Positions 14,787-23,400 of a DNA stretch of 64,000 nt are shown here, piece after piece (position 1 is the stretch's first letter; each line of letters starts with the position of its first letter). Below the pieces are notes generated by a model. The model did no database searches, was not told the origin of the DNA, and was given only the letters and a program-made list of their open reading frames with translations. Origin of the DNA: Ignavibacteriota bacterium (GTDB lineage: Bacteria > Bacteroidota > Ignavibacteria > Ignavibacteriales > Melioribacteraceae); assembly GCA_016716225.1 (NCBI GenBank), contig JADJWT010000001.1, positions 558,001 to 622,000 of the forward strand. The letters are read 5' to 3'. A program made the position numbers and the translations under genes.

Positions 14787-14918
14787 GCATAACGGATTGC
14801 GGCTTGGCGAAGGGCGGGATTTTTACCACAAAGGTTCATACGAAGCAAAAATGTTTGATAAACCACAAATGTTTCTACGAAGCACGAAACCCCGCCTTTT
14901 GCCAAACCGCTGTTAGCA
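14787..14918 (-). other. attC-like site (distinct sequence type)
   Basis: Left end GCATAACGGATTGCGGCTTGG then CGAAGGGCGGG. Right end CCCCGCCTTTTGCCAAACC then GCTGTTAGCAG. GGCTTGGCGAAGGGCGG pairs with CCGCCTTTTGCCAAACC, giving a stem of about 15 bp. The ends are GCATAAC and GTTAGCA. The inner boxes differ from the ACAAATAACCCG type of the other sites, so the cation-transporter cassette next to it was probably acquired separately. Confidence 0.7.
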
Positions 14919-14940
14919 GTAGTGGTTTTTTGTCCTTCCG

Positions 14941-15738
14941 TCATTTTGATAGTTTTAGAATTTTAAATGCTCCTTGTCCAACGATGAAAAATACTATTGT
15001 CCCAACGATAAGGTCGGGATATTTTGAGTTTGTCAAGTAAACAAGTCCGCCTGCGACAATTACACCTAAATTTACAACTACGTCATTAGATGTAAAAATC
15101 ATACTCGCTTGCATATGTGCTTCTCTGCTTTTGCTTTTTTGCAGTAAATACAAACAAAGTCCGTTGCCAATAAGTGCAAGAATTGAAATAATTATGATTG
15201 TCTGAAATGTAGGAACTGTTTCAGTTCCAATAAATCGTCTGATTACTTCAATGAAACCAAAAATGGCAAGTGTCAACTGAAAATAACCTGCTGATTTTGC
15301 AATGTTCTTTTTTCGTGTCATTGTCCCACCAACAGCGAAAAGTGCAAGTCCGTAAACAATACTGTCGGCAAGCATATCTAAACTGTCGGCAACAAGTCCC
15401 ATTGAGTTTGAAACGAAACCTGTCGTAAGTTCAAGTGCAAAAAAGAAAAAGTTGATAGCTAAAACTTGCCAAAGCAATTTTCTTTCTCGGTCGGTGTTGT
15501 CGGTTGTAACAGAATAATTGTCTGCCGAAACGCTGTCAATAAGTGAAGTGTCATATTTTAAGTTGTCAAGTCGCTGAAAAATTTGGTCGTGGTTGTCTGT
15601 GTGAAAAACGGTCAGCAGTCTATTAGGTATATCAAAGTCCAACGAGTTGATGTTCTTCAAGTCGGCAAGTTTCATCCGTATCATTTGCTCTTCGGATGGG
15701 CAGTCCATTTTTGATATTTTAAATGTCGTTTTTTGCAT
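14941..15738 (-). CDS. Cation diffusion facilitator transporter with N-terminal HMA-like domain
   Basis: A 265-aa protein. Residues 1-65 look like a heavy-metal-associated (ferredoxin-like) domain, with KISKMDCPSEEQMIRMKL. Only one Cys of the usual MxCxxC is present, so metal binding may differ. The rest is a cation-efflux (CDF) membrane domain of about five to six helices with GLVADSLDMLADSIVYGLAL and TSNDVVVNLGVIVAGG. The paired Asp residues mark the transport metal site. It probably exports Zn, Co or a similar metal. It is a typical selectable cassette-type gene and the cassette farthest upstream in reading order. Confidence 0.85.
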   Translation of the reverse strand: MQKTTFKISKMDCPSEEQMIRMKLADLKNINSLDFDIPNRLLTVFHTDNHDQIFQRLDNLKYDTSLIDSVSADNYSVTTDNTDRERKLLWQVLAINFFFFALELTTGFVSNSMGLVADSLDMLADSIVYGLALFAVGGTMTRKKNIAKSAGYFQLTLAIFGFIEVIRRFIGTETVPTFQTIIIISILALIGNGLCLYLLQKSKSREAHMQASMIFTSNDVVVNLGVIVAGGLVYLTNSKYPDLIVGTIVFFIVGQGAFKILKLSK

Positions 15739-16311
15739 TATTTATTATTGTCGGTTGGGTCGTCCTGCCATTACTGCTAACTATATATTAAGCAGAATAG
15801 CCCAACTCATATTGAAAAGAGTTAAACAAGCAATTTCTTCTGCTTTTGTATTTTTTAATATCTACTTAAAATTTTTATAACTTGTTATAAAATAAACTGT
15901 TACAACAAAATTCAAACTTGTATTTTGGTCTGATATGTGGAATTTTCTTCCGCTTTTCATTCCTTCAATATCATTATTTTACTTAAATAACTTTCTGCAT
16001 AATATCAACTTACAATTATTAAGAATTTTTGTTTTAATATAAAATACAAATCTTAAATACTTAACTTTTTTAAAATTATTTTAATAATTTTATAGAACTT
16101 AAAAAAGCTTCGCCAATTAACCTACATTAGCAATTATTTTATATTTTTAACTTAAATCTTAAATATAATATAAGAGAAAAATATCTTTTTGTAAATACGT
16201 ATAAGTACGTACTGTAAGTATTATTACTTACAAAATTTTAATTTTTATCTATTAATTTCATTGGCTTTCGCATAATTTGAATTATGATTTAAAATTACAA
16301 TAGTGCACCCC
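15739..16311. other. Gene-free AT-rich spacer with inverted repeats
   Basis: No coding region is seen. Near the left end GTTGGG (15754) pairs with CCCAAC (15801), and ACTGCTAACT sits in between with AAGCAG. This could be a decayed cassette-end site: on the minus strand it contains GTTAGCAG, as in the site at 14912. Around 16203-16231 there is the palindrome AGTACGTACT followed by hairpin GTAAGTA-TTAT-TACTTAC. No integrase gene or attI-like sequence is recognised. Confidence 0.5.
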
Positions 16312-16470
16312 GGTGGCTCACACAGAGTTCTACACCTATGGTTCGAACCCTTGTGAAAAACATAGGGGTAGCTGCAATTTGCTTCTACACTATGTTCCGA
16401 ATCAAATTGAGGAACCCAGGGTAGCTCGCAATGGATTTCATTTACCTCCCCTATCTGAATATTTATAACT
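16312..16470. repeat. Three degenerate tandem repeats (~54-bp period), structured
   Basis: Units start at 16312 (GGTGGCTCACA), 16367 (GGTAGCTGCA) and 16420 (GGTAGCTCGCA). The first two continue alike with TTCTACAC, TATGGTTCGAA or TATGTTCCGAA and C(N)TTG. Local hairpins are ACCTATG/CATAGGGGT (16334-16369) and GTAGCTGCA/TGCTTCTAC (16368-16388). The patch is much more GC-rich than its flanks. It lies downstream of the 87-aa gene on the minus strand. It is not a CRISPR (units too diverged and too few). Confidence 0.5.
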
Positions 16471-16564
16471 ACTAGGATATTGATGTCGATATGTGATTTA
16501 TAGAAATGCTTTTAATACCTACTGACCGTCGGCGGATCAAGATTTGGTTTTTCTACTTCCTCGC

Positions 16565-16828
16565 TTATCCTCTTAAACATTCAATACATATATCATTCCC
16601 TTCAGGATATTTAGCTTCTTTTGATTTCCTGATCTCGATGGAATCGTTATACTTTAACCTGTTGTTGTAAAATCCAGATCCTACCGATACATCTCTACCG
16701 CATCTATTGCATATAGAATTAGGATCTTCAAATAGACTGAATGTTTTGTCTACAAGATTATGTTTGTTAAATATTTTAGCTACTTGAACTAAAACTAAGA
16801 ATATTGCTAATAATATTGCCATTGACAT
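16565..16828 (-). CDS. Small membrane-anchored zinc-ribbon-like protein
   Basis: An 87-aa protein with a strong ribosome-binding site (AAAGGAG, eight bases before the ATG). Residues 3-19 (MAILLAIFLVLVQVAKI) form one membrane helix. The soluble part has CNRCGRDV (about 41-48) and CIECLRG at the very C-terminus, two CxxC pairs that could bind zinc. No family is recognised. It stands alone in a gene-poor stretch between the cassette region and tRNA-Lys, with the structured repeat region directly downstream. Confidence 0.65.
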   Translation of the reverse strand: MSMAILLAIFLVLVQVAKIFNKHNLVDKTFSLFEDPNSICNRCGRDVSVGSGFYNNRLKYNDSIEIRKSKEAKYPEGNDICIECLRG

Positions 16829-17085
16829 ACTTATACTCCTTTTTTTGTTTGTGATTAGTTGATTGATTTGATTTGTGAGAAAGTTGGAAAGTTGTGGAAA
16901 ATGATAAATATATTATTGAGAAGAAATATCCTAAAAATTAAATGTCAAATTGTCACTTTGACAAAATGATAAAACGAAAGATGGAATAAATTATGGTAAA
17001 AAAGCTAATTTCTGTGTGAAGTTTTATGAGAGATTTTTCTAAAACTACTACGATTTCTACTACGGTTAATATTCTTTAAAAAACA

Positions 17086-17118
17086 AAACCCTCATAAGAT
17101 ATTATCTCATAAGGGTTT
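17086..17118 (-). terminator. Terminator of the tRNA-Lys gene
   Basis: AAACCCTTATGAG pairs with CTTATGAGGGTTT (two mismatches) around a 7-base loop. On the minus strand it is followed by TTGTTTTTTAAAG, a U-rich tail. It starts eight bases after the 3' end of the tRNA. Confidence 0.75.
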
Positions 17119-17125
17119 AGGGGAG

Positions 17126-17197
17126 TGAGCGCGGGTGGTCTCGAACCACCGACCCTCTGCTTAAAAGGCAGATGCTCTACCACTGAGCTACGCGCCC
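17126..17197 (-). tRNA. tRNA-Lys (anticodon TTT)
   Basis: The minus strand folds as a 72-nt cloverleaf. The acceptor arms are GGGCGCG and CGCGCUC (one G-U pair), the D-arm is in AGCUCAGUGGUAGAGC, the anticodon stem is CUGCC/GGCAG with loop CUUUUAA (anticodon UUU, Lys), and the T-arm is GGUGG-UUCGAGA-CCACC. The discriminator base is A and the CCA end is not encoded. It borders the accessory region. tRNA genes are common integration boundaries, but no duplicated 3' tRNA fragment is seen within this window. Confidence 0.95.
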
Positions 17198-17398
17198 AAA
17201 TTTTAAGACAGCAAATTTACCAATATTTATTATTTATTTCCAATTTTTTTAAAACTTTTATCAAAAAATAATCGGTAAAATTTTCCTATTTGGTTTCGAA
17301 TATACTACTAACAAATATTCCTTTATTAAGAAATGTCTTTACAGTCTAAAATTTTCCATTAAATTAATAGGTAATTTTCTACCTTTTTATAATTAAGA

Positions 17399-18745
17399 AT
17401 GAATAGAAATAATAAAATTTTAATTGCAGATGATGATGAAACTCTGTGTTATTTGCTGAAGGAAGAATTAATCAATCAAAATTTTTCCGTTGATATTGTT
17501 TATGATGGTAAATATGCAATCGAAAAATTAAAGGAAAAAGATTATGATATTCTTTTACTTGATTTGGAAATGCAATTTATTTCCGGTGAAAAGGTTTTAA
17601 AATTTGCCAACGAAAATAAACCCCGCCTTCAAATAATTGTCCTAACTGCACAATCTGATATGCGAACCGCAATTGAGTGCATGAAACTTGGCGCATATGA
17701 TTTTCTTAACAAACCTTATGATTTTCAACAATTGTTAATTACAATAGAACGCGCCTTAAAACATCGTGAATTGCTTGAGAAAAATACAATTCTTGTTAAT
17801 AAAGTCGAAAAGTATAGCAGTATAAATATTGTTGGTAATAGTAAAAGTATTAAAGAAGTAATTCATTTGGCAGAGCGTGCTGCTCATTCAGATTCAAATA
17901 TATTACTCGAAGGTGAAACTGGAACTGGAAAGGAATTATTCGCAGAATTTATTCATCAAAATTCATTAAGAAATCAAAAACCGCTGGTTGCAATAAATTG
18001 CGCTTCGCTTCCAGATCAATTAATGGAAAGTGAACTTTTTGGATATGAAAAAGGCGCATTTACAGATGCAAAAACTTCTAAACCGGGTTTGGTTGAAATT
18101 GCAGATGGCGGAACTTTATTTCTAGATGAAATTGGTGAACTCAGTTTAACTCTTCAGCCAAAGATTTTAAGATTTTTGGAAAATGGTGAATTTAGAAGAA
18201 TTGGAGGAGTTACAAATCATTCTTCAAACATTAGAATTATTGCAGCAACAAATAGAAATTTAATGGAGTTTGCAGAAGAAAAAAAATTCAGAAGAGATTT
18301 ATTATTTCGCTTAAATGTAATTACTTTAACAATTCCGCCTTTGGTTGAACGTGACAATGATATTCTTTTACTTTCCGAATATTTCCTTAAAAAAAAATGC
18401 TCAATCAATTCGCCAAAAATTTTATCTAATGAAGCAAAATTTGCACTTCAGAATTATGAATTTCCGGGTAATGTTAGAGAATTGGAACATATGATTGAAA
18501 GAGCAATAATTTTTGCCGAAGGAAATTTAATTGAAACAAAAGACTTAAACTTGCCGGTAATTTCTGTAAAAACAAATATAGAAGATCTGAATGATAATTC
18601 AATTTTAAACTTAGAAGATGTTGAAAAATATCATATCCAGAAAGCTCTAAAAATGAATAGTTGGAATAGAGAAAACACCGCAAGAATGCTTGGGATAAGT
18701 CAGAAAACGCTTTACACAAAAATTAAAAAGTATAGTTTAAAATAA
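17399..18745 (+). CDS. NtrC-family sigma-54 response regulator with GAFTDA loop
   Basis: A 448-aa regulator. The receiver domain (1-120) has acidic DDD at 11-13 and phospho-acceptor Asp55 in LLLDLEM. An AAA+ sigma-54 interaction domain (about 145-380) follows, with Walker A GETGTGKE (about 172-179) and Walker B TLFLDEIGE. The C-terminal Fis-type helix-turn-helix is ENTARMLGISQKTLYTKIKK. The sigma-54-contacting loop reads GAFTDA instead of GAFTGA (about 219-224), which in studied homologues often alters or abolishes activation. It overlaps the next kinase gene by one base (TAATG), so the pair is an operon. Confidence 0.92.
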   Translation: MNRNNKILIADDDETLCYLLKEELINQNFSVDIVYDGKYAIEKLKEKDYDILLLDLEMQFISGEKVLKFANENKPRLQIIVLTAQSDMRTAIECMKLGAYDFLNKPYDFQQLLITIERALKHRELLEKNTILVNKVEKYSSINIVGNSKSIKEVIHLAERAAHSDSNILLEGETGTGKELFAEFIHQNSLRNQKPLVAINCASLPDQLMESELFGYEKGAFTDAKTSKPGLVEIADGGTLFLDEIGELSLTLQPKILRFLENGEFRRIGGVTNHSSNIRIIAATNRNLMEFAEEKKFRRDLLFRLNVITLTIPPLVERDNDILLLSEYFLKKKCSINSPKILSNEAKFALQNYEFPGNVRELEHMIERAIIFAEGNLIETKDLNLPVISVKTNIEDLNDNSILNLEDVEKYHIQKALKMNSWNRENTARMLGISQKTLYTKIKKYSLK

Positions 18746-19794
18746 TGAATGGCAGCAACCGGCATATTTTCAATTCCGAAAGCAATTCAAAAACTGATCT
18801 GCTAAAAATAAAACATGATTTAAACAATCTTTTAAATAATATTTTAAATTCTTTAGAACTAGTTAATGAAAATTTTAATTCGAAAAATAGAGTTGAACAA
18901 CTTTTAGATATCATAAAAAAAAATACATTTCTCGCAACCGATTTAGTGTCAGAAATTTCCAGCTCACAGAATTTATCTAAGGAAATAATAAGTTTATCAA
19001 AAGTTATTAAAAACTCAATTGAGCTTGTAAATATTGAGCGAAATAATGATTCAATAATTTTTGTTAACAATGCAACGAATGATTTAATTCTTGCAAATTA
19101 TGTAAATATAAATCGCATAATTTTGAATTTAATAAAAAATTCTAAAGAAGCTGATTGCAATTCTAAAGTTTTAATTTCACTAAATGATCTTCATCCCAAT
19201 AAAATTGAATTAGAAATTAGTGATAATGGTCCGGGAATTTCTCCACAAGATTTAGAACATATTTTCGATTATGGTTTTTCATCAAAGAAAAACAATTCTG
19301 TTGAACACGGTTTAGGACTTTCAATAGTTAAAGAATTAGTTGAAGAATATTCCGGAAATATTTCCGTTAAATCAAATTTAGGAAAAGGAACACTATTTAA
19401 AATTGTTTTTCCAATTCACAAAACAGAAAAATTTTCTAAATCCTTTAACAACAAAACAATTATTATTGGTGAGGATGATCCTTTCCAGCTTGAGGTTTTA
19501 AAGGATTTGCTTACTTCGTTGAATATAAAAACTTATTCTGCACAAAACGGAATTGAAGTTTTAGATTTGTTAAATAATCATAAACCGGATATAATAATTA
19601 TTGATAGATATATGCCAATTATGGATGGAATTGAGTGCATAAAAAATATAAAACAAATTTATTCTAATATTCCGATTATTTTAACATCGGGATCTGATGT
19701 TGAAAATTTTAAAGAAGAAAATTTCATCTCGGAAGTTTTAATGAAGCCTTATAGTTTTGAAACTGTTCAAAATATTTTAGAGAGAATTCTCTGA
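18745..19794 (+). CDS. Hybrid histidine kinase with C-terminal receiver
   Basis: A 349-aa cytoplasmic protein. A DHp-like segment comes first, with the H-box KIKHDLNNLLNNIL (His24). A HATPase domain (about 100-235) follows, with NLIKNSKEA (N box), DNGPGI (G1) and GLGLSIVKEL (G2). A receiver domain (about 240-349) comes last, with acceptor Asp in IIIDRYMPIMDG. There is no sensor region, so input must come from a partner. Translationally coupled to the NtrC-type regulator, it is the likely cognate kinase. Its 3' end overlaps the convergent receiver-DHp gene by 18 bp. Confidence 0.88.
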   Translation: MNGSNRHIFNSESNSKTDLLKIKHDLNNLLNNILNSLELVNENFNSKNRVEQLLDIIKKNTFLATDLVSEISSSQNLSKEIISLSKVIKNSIELVNIERNNDSIIFVNNATNDLILANYVNINRIILNLIKNSKEADCNSKVLISLNDLHPNKIELEISDNGPGISPQDLEHIFDYGFSSKKNNSVEHGLGLSIVKELVEEYSGNISVKSNLGKGTLFKIVFPIHKTEKFSKSFNNKTIIIGEDDPFQLEVLKDLLTSLNIKTYSAQNGIEVLDLLNNHKPDIIIIDRYMPIMDGIECIKNIKQIYSNIPIILTSGSDVENFKEENFISEVLMKPYSFETVQNILERIL

Positions 19795-20481
19795 TTCTAC
19801 AATTTCTTCTTCACCAATTTTAAATTGATTTGCCTTTAAATTATCCAAATACAATTTAACTTCCGGCTCTTTAATATTGAGCATTGTTCCCATAAAATGC
19901 AAAATATCTTTTACTGCATTTTCAATAAATTCAACTCTTTTCAATGCCGAATTTTTACTAAAAGTTTCAGATTCAATTTCTCTTTTAAGAGCTGTTACTG
20001 ATAAATTAATTAAAGTTAGTGGTTGTTTGATTTCATGATTTGTTTTTTTTACGGTTGTAGAAAATGTATTAATTTTTTCTAATTCAATATATAATTTATT
20101 TGTTTCGTTAAAACGTAATGCAGCTTTTACTCTTGCTAAAAGTTCGCTTCTATTAAATGGTTTTTTAATATAATCAAATGCACCGGCTTCAAATCCATTT
20201 TCAATATCCATTGAAGAATTTAATGCAGTTACTAAAATAATCGGAATTGTATTTGTTAATTCATTTTGTTTTAAGGATTTGCAAACTTCAAAGCCATCTA
20301 TATCCGGCATCATAACATCAAGCAAAATTAAATCCGGTTTTTCAAGTTCTGCTTTTTTAATTGCAGATTTTCCATCATAAGCTCTTATTACGTTAAAACC
20401 TTCTTTGTTTAATCTGTCCTCTAAGAGAAAAACATTATCCGGTTGATCATCAACAACAAGTATTTTAAATATTTTTGTCAT
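19777..20481 (-). CDS. Receiver domain fused to an orphan DHp-like helix pair
   Basis: A 234-aa protein. It has a classic receiver (1-120): VVDDQ, acceptor Asp55 in LILLDVMMPDIDG, TA switch and KP at about 107. The second part (130-215) carries TTVKKTNHEIKQPLTLINLS (His149), matching a HisKA phospho-acceptor helix. The chain ends without any HATPase domain, so it cannot phosphorylate itself. It may act as a phosphotransfer intermediate for the upstream hybrid kinase, whose stop codon overlaps its ATG (ATGA). That role is an inference. Confidence 0.82.
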   Translation of the reverse strand: MTKIFKILVVDDQPDNVFLLEDRLNKEGFNVIRAYDGKSAIKKAELEKPDLILLDVMMPDIDGFEVCKSLKQNELTNTIPIILVTALNSSMDIENGFEAGAFDYIKKPFNRSELLARVKAALRFNETNKLYIELEKINTFSTTVKKTNHEIKQPLTLINLSVTALKREIESETFSKNSALKRVEFIENAVKDILHFMGTMLNIKEPEVKLYLDNLKANQFKIGEEEIVESENSL

Positions 20482-23400
20482 GCAATTAATTTGAAAATAT
20501 TTTTCAATCTTTTTTCTAATTGTCCCGTATTTATTGGTTTTGTAAACAATCCGTTGAAACCGTTTTTCTCAATTATTTCTCTATCTGTTAACATTGCATA
20601 TGCTGTTAAAGCAAATACTTTTAGTGATTTTGTTATCGAATTATTTCTTATTTTTTTTATTGTTTGAAAGCCGTCCATTTTGGGCATCATAATATCCAGC
20701 AAAACTATATCAGGTTTTTCATTATTTAATATTTCTAAACATTCAAATCCATCTGTTGCAAATATTGGATTATATCCTAATGATTTCACAATTTCACCTA
20801 TTGTAAATCTTGCATCTTTATCATCATCAACAATTAAAATGCTATATGATCCATTATAATTTTTATGTGAATTATTTTCACTGATTAACTTTGATTCTAT
20901 TTTTTCATTTTTATTTGATTGAAAAACTGTTGAATCAATCAATTCAATTCTGTCTTTTATAATTTTTAAAACATCTAACGGATGATGCTGTGCAATAAGA
21001 GTTGTTTCAAAAAGTTTATTATTAATTTCTTGAATTTCTTTTTCGTTATTTAAATTTTGAATAAAAGAAATTACTGGAATATTTTTGGAATAGATATCTT
21101 CTTGAATTTCATTTAGTAATAGAAATGAATCGAATTTTTTGTTTAATAAATCGATCATAATTAAATCCGGTTCAAACTTTTTTATTTGATCGCAAATTGA
21201 ATGATGATCATTACTGTGAAATATTTTTAATTCGTCGGAAATTAGTTCGTCCTCAAGTATATTAAATTTGATTTCATCTGTAACGAATAAAATTTTTCTA
21301 AATTTTATACTTTGTTTGTTTTCAATATTTTCAATTATATTGATTATATTCAATCGAGTAAAATCATTATTGCAAAACTCATAAATATTAAATCCAATTC
21401 CGCAATTCGCTTCTTGATCCATATTTATAATTACAATCGGAATTTTTGACGTAAACTTATTCTCTTTCAACTTTTGAAGAATCTGCCAGCCATTTCTGTT
21501 TTTAAGTAAAACATCGAGAATTATTACGTTTGGTAAACTTTCTTCAATTGAGATTATATTGAATTCATCAACATTGGGAATTTCAACAATTACATTGTTG
21601 GATTTTAAGTAATCACCAATTAATTTGATTGAATCTTCGCCGTCTGAAATTATAACTGCTTTAAATATTTTTTTATTTTGTATTTCTCTAATATCAAGTT
21701 GGGTTGCAAATATATCTTTCACAACATTTGGTAAACTTACTGTAAATGTTGAACCTTTTGCCAATTCCGAAATTACGTCAATTTCACCATGTAAAATATT
21801 TGTATATTTTTTGCAGATTGCCAGTCCCAAACCAGTACCGCTATATTTTCTATTTAAGCTTGCATCAGCTTGTCGAAATTCCTCAAAAATAATTTTTCTA
21901 TCTTCATAAGAAATTCCCGGACCGCTATCTTCAACTTCAATTATTAATTCTTTATCTACGATTTTAATTTTAAGATTTACAAATCCTTCTTTAGTAAATT
22001 TAGCAGCATTTCCTACAAGATTATAAATTATCTGTTCAATTTTTTTAATATCTGATTTCAGCAAATAATCATAGTCATTTGGAACAGTAATGTTAAAAGA
22101 TATTTCTCTTTCCAAAAATATTGGCGAGATAAAACTTTTCACTTCGCTGATAAATTCACTTAATAAAATTTCTGATTCTGTAACAATTATATTTCCGGAT
22201 TCTAATTTTGAGAATTCCAAAATATTTTCAACTAGATTTAAAAGTTTTTTACCATTGCGCAATACTACATTTAATCTTTCTTTGGTTTTTGAATCTGTGT
22301 TTGTGTCTTTAAGTATTAGTTCTGTTAATCCAAGAATAGAATTTTGTGGAGTTCTTAACTCATGCGACATGTTTGCAAGAAATTGCGATTTAAGTTTTGC
22401 TGATTCTATTGCTTTCTCTTTTTGAATTTCCAATTCCTCAGCATTTTTTTTAAATTTATTATGTAATTCTAAAAGTTCATTATTTTTCTCTGTTATCTCT
22501 ATATTTTGTTTTTGATAAGCATTGTTTAATTGCTGCAATTCATCAACAAGATTTTGAAGTTTGCTAAATGCCTTACCGTTTGCTATTCCAATTGATAATT
22601 GATCTTTAATCTTTTCATAATATTGCTTTACATCATTTTGCGGTTTATTTACAGAGGCTAATTCTAAAATTGCAATAACTTCATAATTGTAAGAAATTGG
22701 TAAAATATATAGATAATTAATTTTCAATTCTGTTAAACCGGTTCTTACAACTGGGTGATTATTTTCAAACTCAATTTCTATAATTTCTTTATTATCAATT
22801 GCTCGTTTATAAAAATTTGATTCATGAATTTCTTTATCACTAAAATGTGGAATTCCATAAATAGCTAAAGGTGAAAGTAAATTATTTTCGAGTAAATAAA
22901 TTCCACCGATATCAACTCCGGTTGATAAAATTATTTTCTCAATTGTAACTTCGCTTATTTCCTTTAATGTTGGTTTCTTATTAATCAAAGAAATAAATTC
23001 TGTGTATTCTTTTTCAGCATCATCTCTTTTTTTAATTTCCTCCAACATATTATTGAATGCAGAACCTAAATTGCCAATTTCATCTTTTGAAATTATTTTA
23101 ACTCTTTCATCAAGCTTACCTTTCGCAATTTGTGCAACACTATTCGAAATATAATCAAGTTGTTTTCTAAAGCGTGTTGTAAATAAAAATAGAAAAACAA
23201 TTGTAAGAGATATTCCGGATAGAACAATAATGAGTGTAACAATATTCATTGTTTTATTAAATGTCGAAGCTTCATCAGAAGCAGAGAAAATAATAAAATC
23301 TAATTTATTTCCTAAAACATTTTGAGCTGCGGGAGAATAATGTGTAACAAATAAATCTGAATTGTTCACATCTTCTTGTAATAATTCGAAATTACTTTTA

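Noticed and set aside
14804..15040. A 78-codon plus-strand open frame
   Set aside because: Lies over the attC-like palindrome at 14787-14918 and antisense to the cation transporter; explained by the palindrome.
16334..16360. GGTTCGAACCC resembling a tRNA T-arm
   Set aside because: No matching acceptor, D or anticodon stems around it; it is a palindrome within the tandem repeats.
16312..16470. Possible CRISPR array
   Set aside because: Only three units, strongly diverged, no constant repeat/variable spacer pattern and no cas genes in the window.
15739..17398. Search for an integron integrase or a prophage integrase next to tRNA-Lys
   Set aside because: No frame of suitable length or with tyrosine-recombinase motifs exists between the cation transporter and the NtrC-type regulator.
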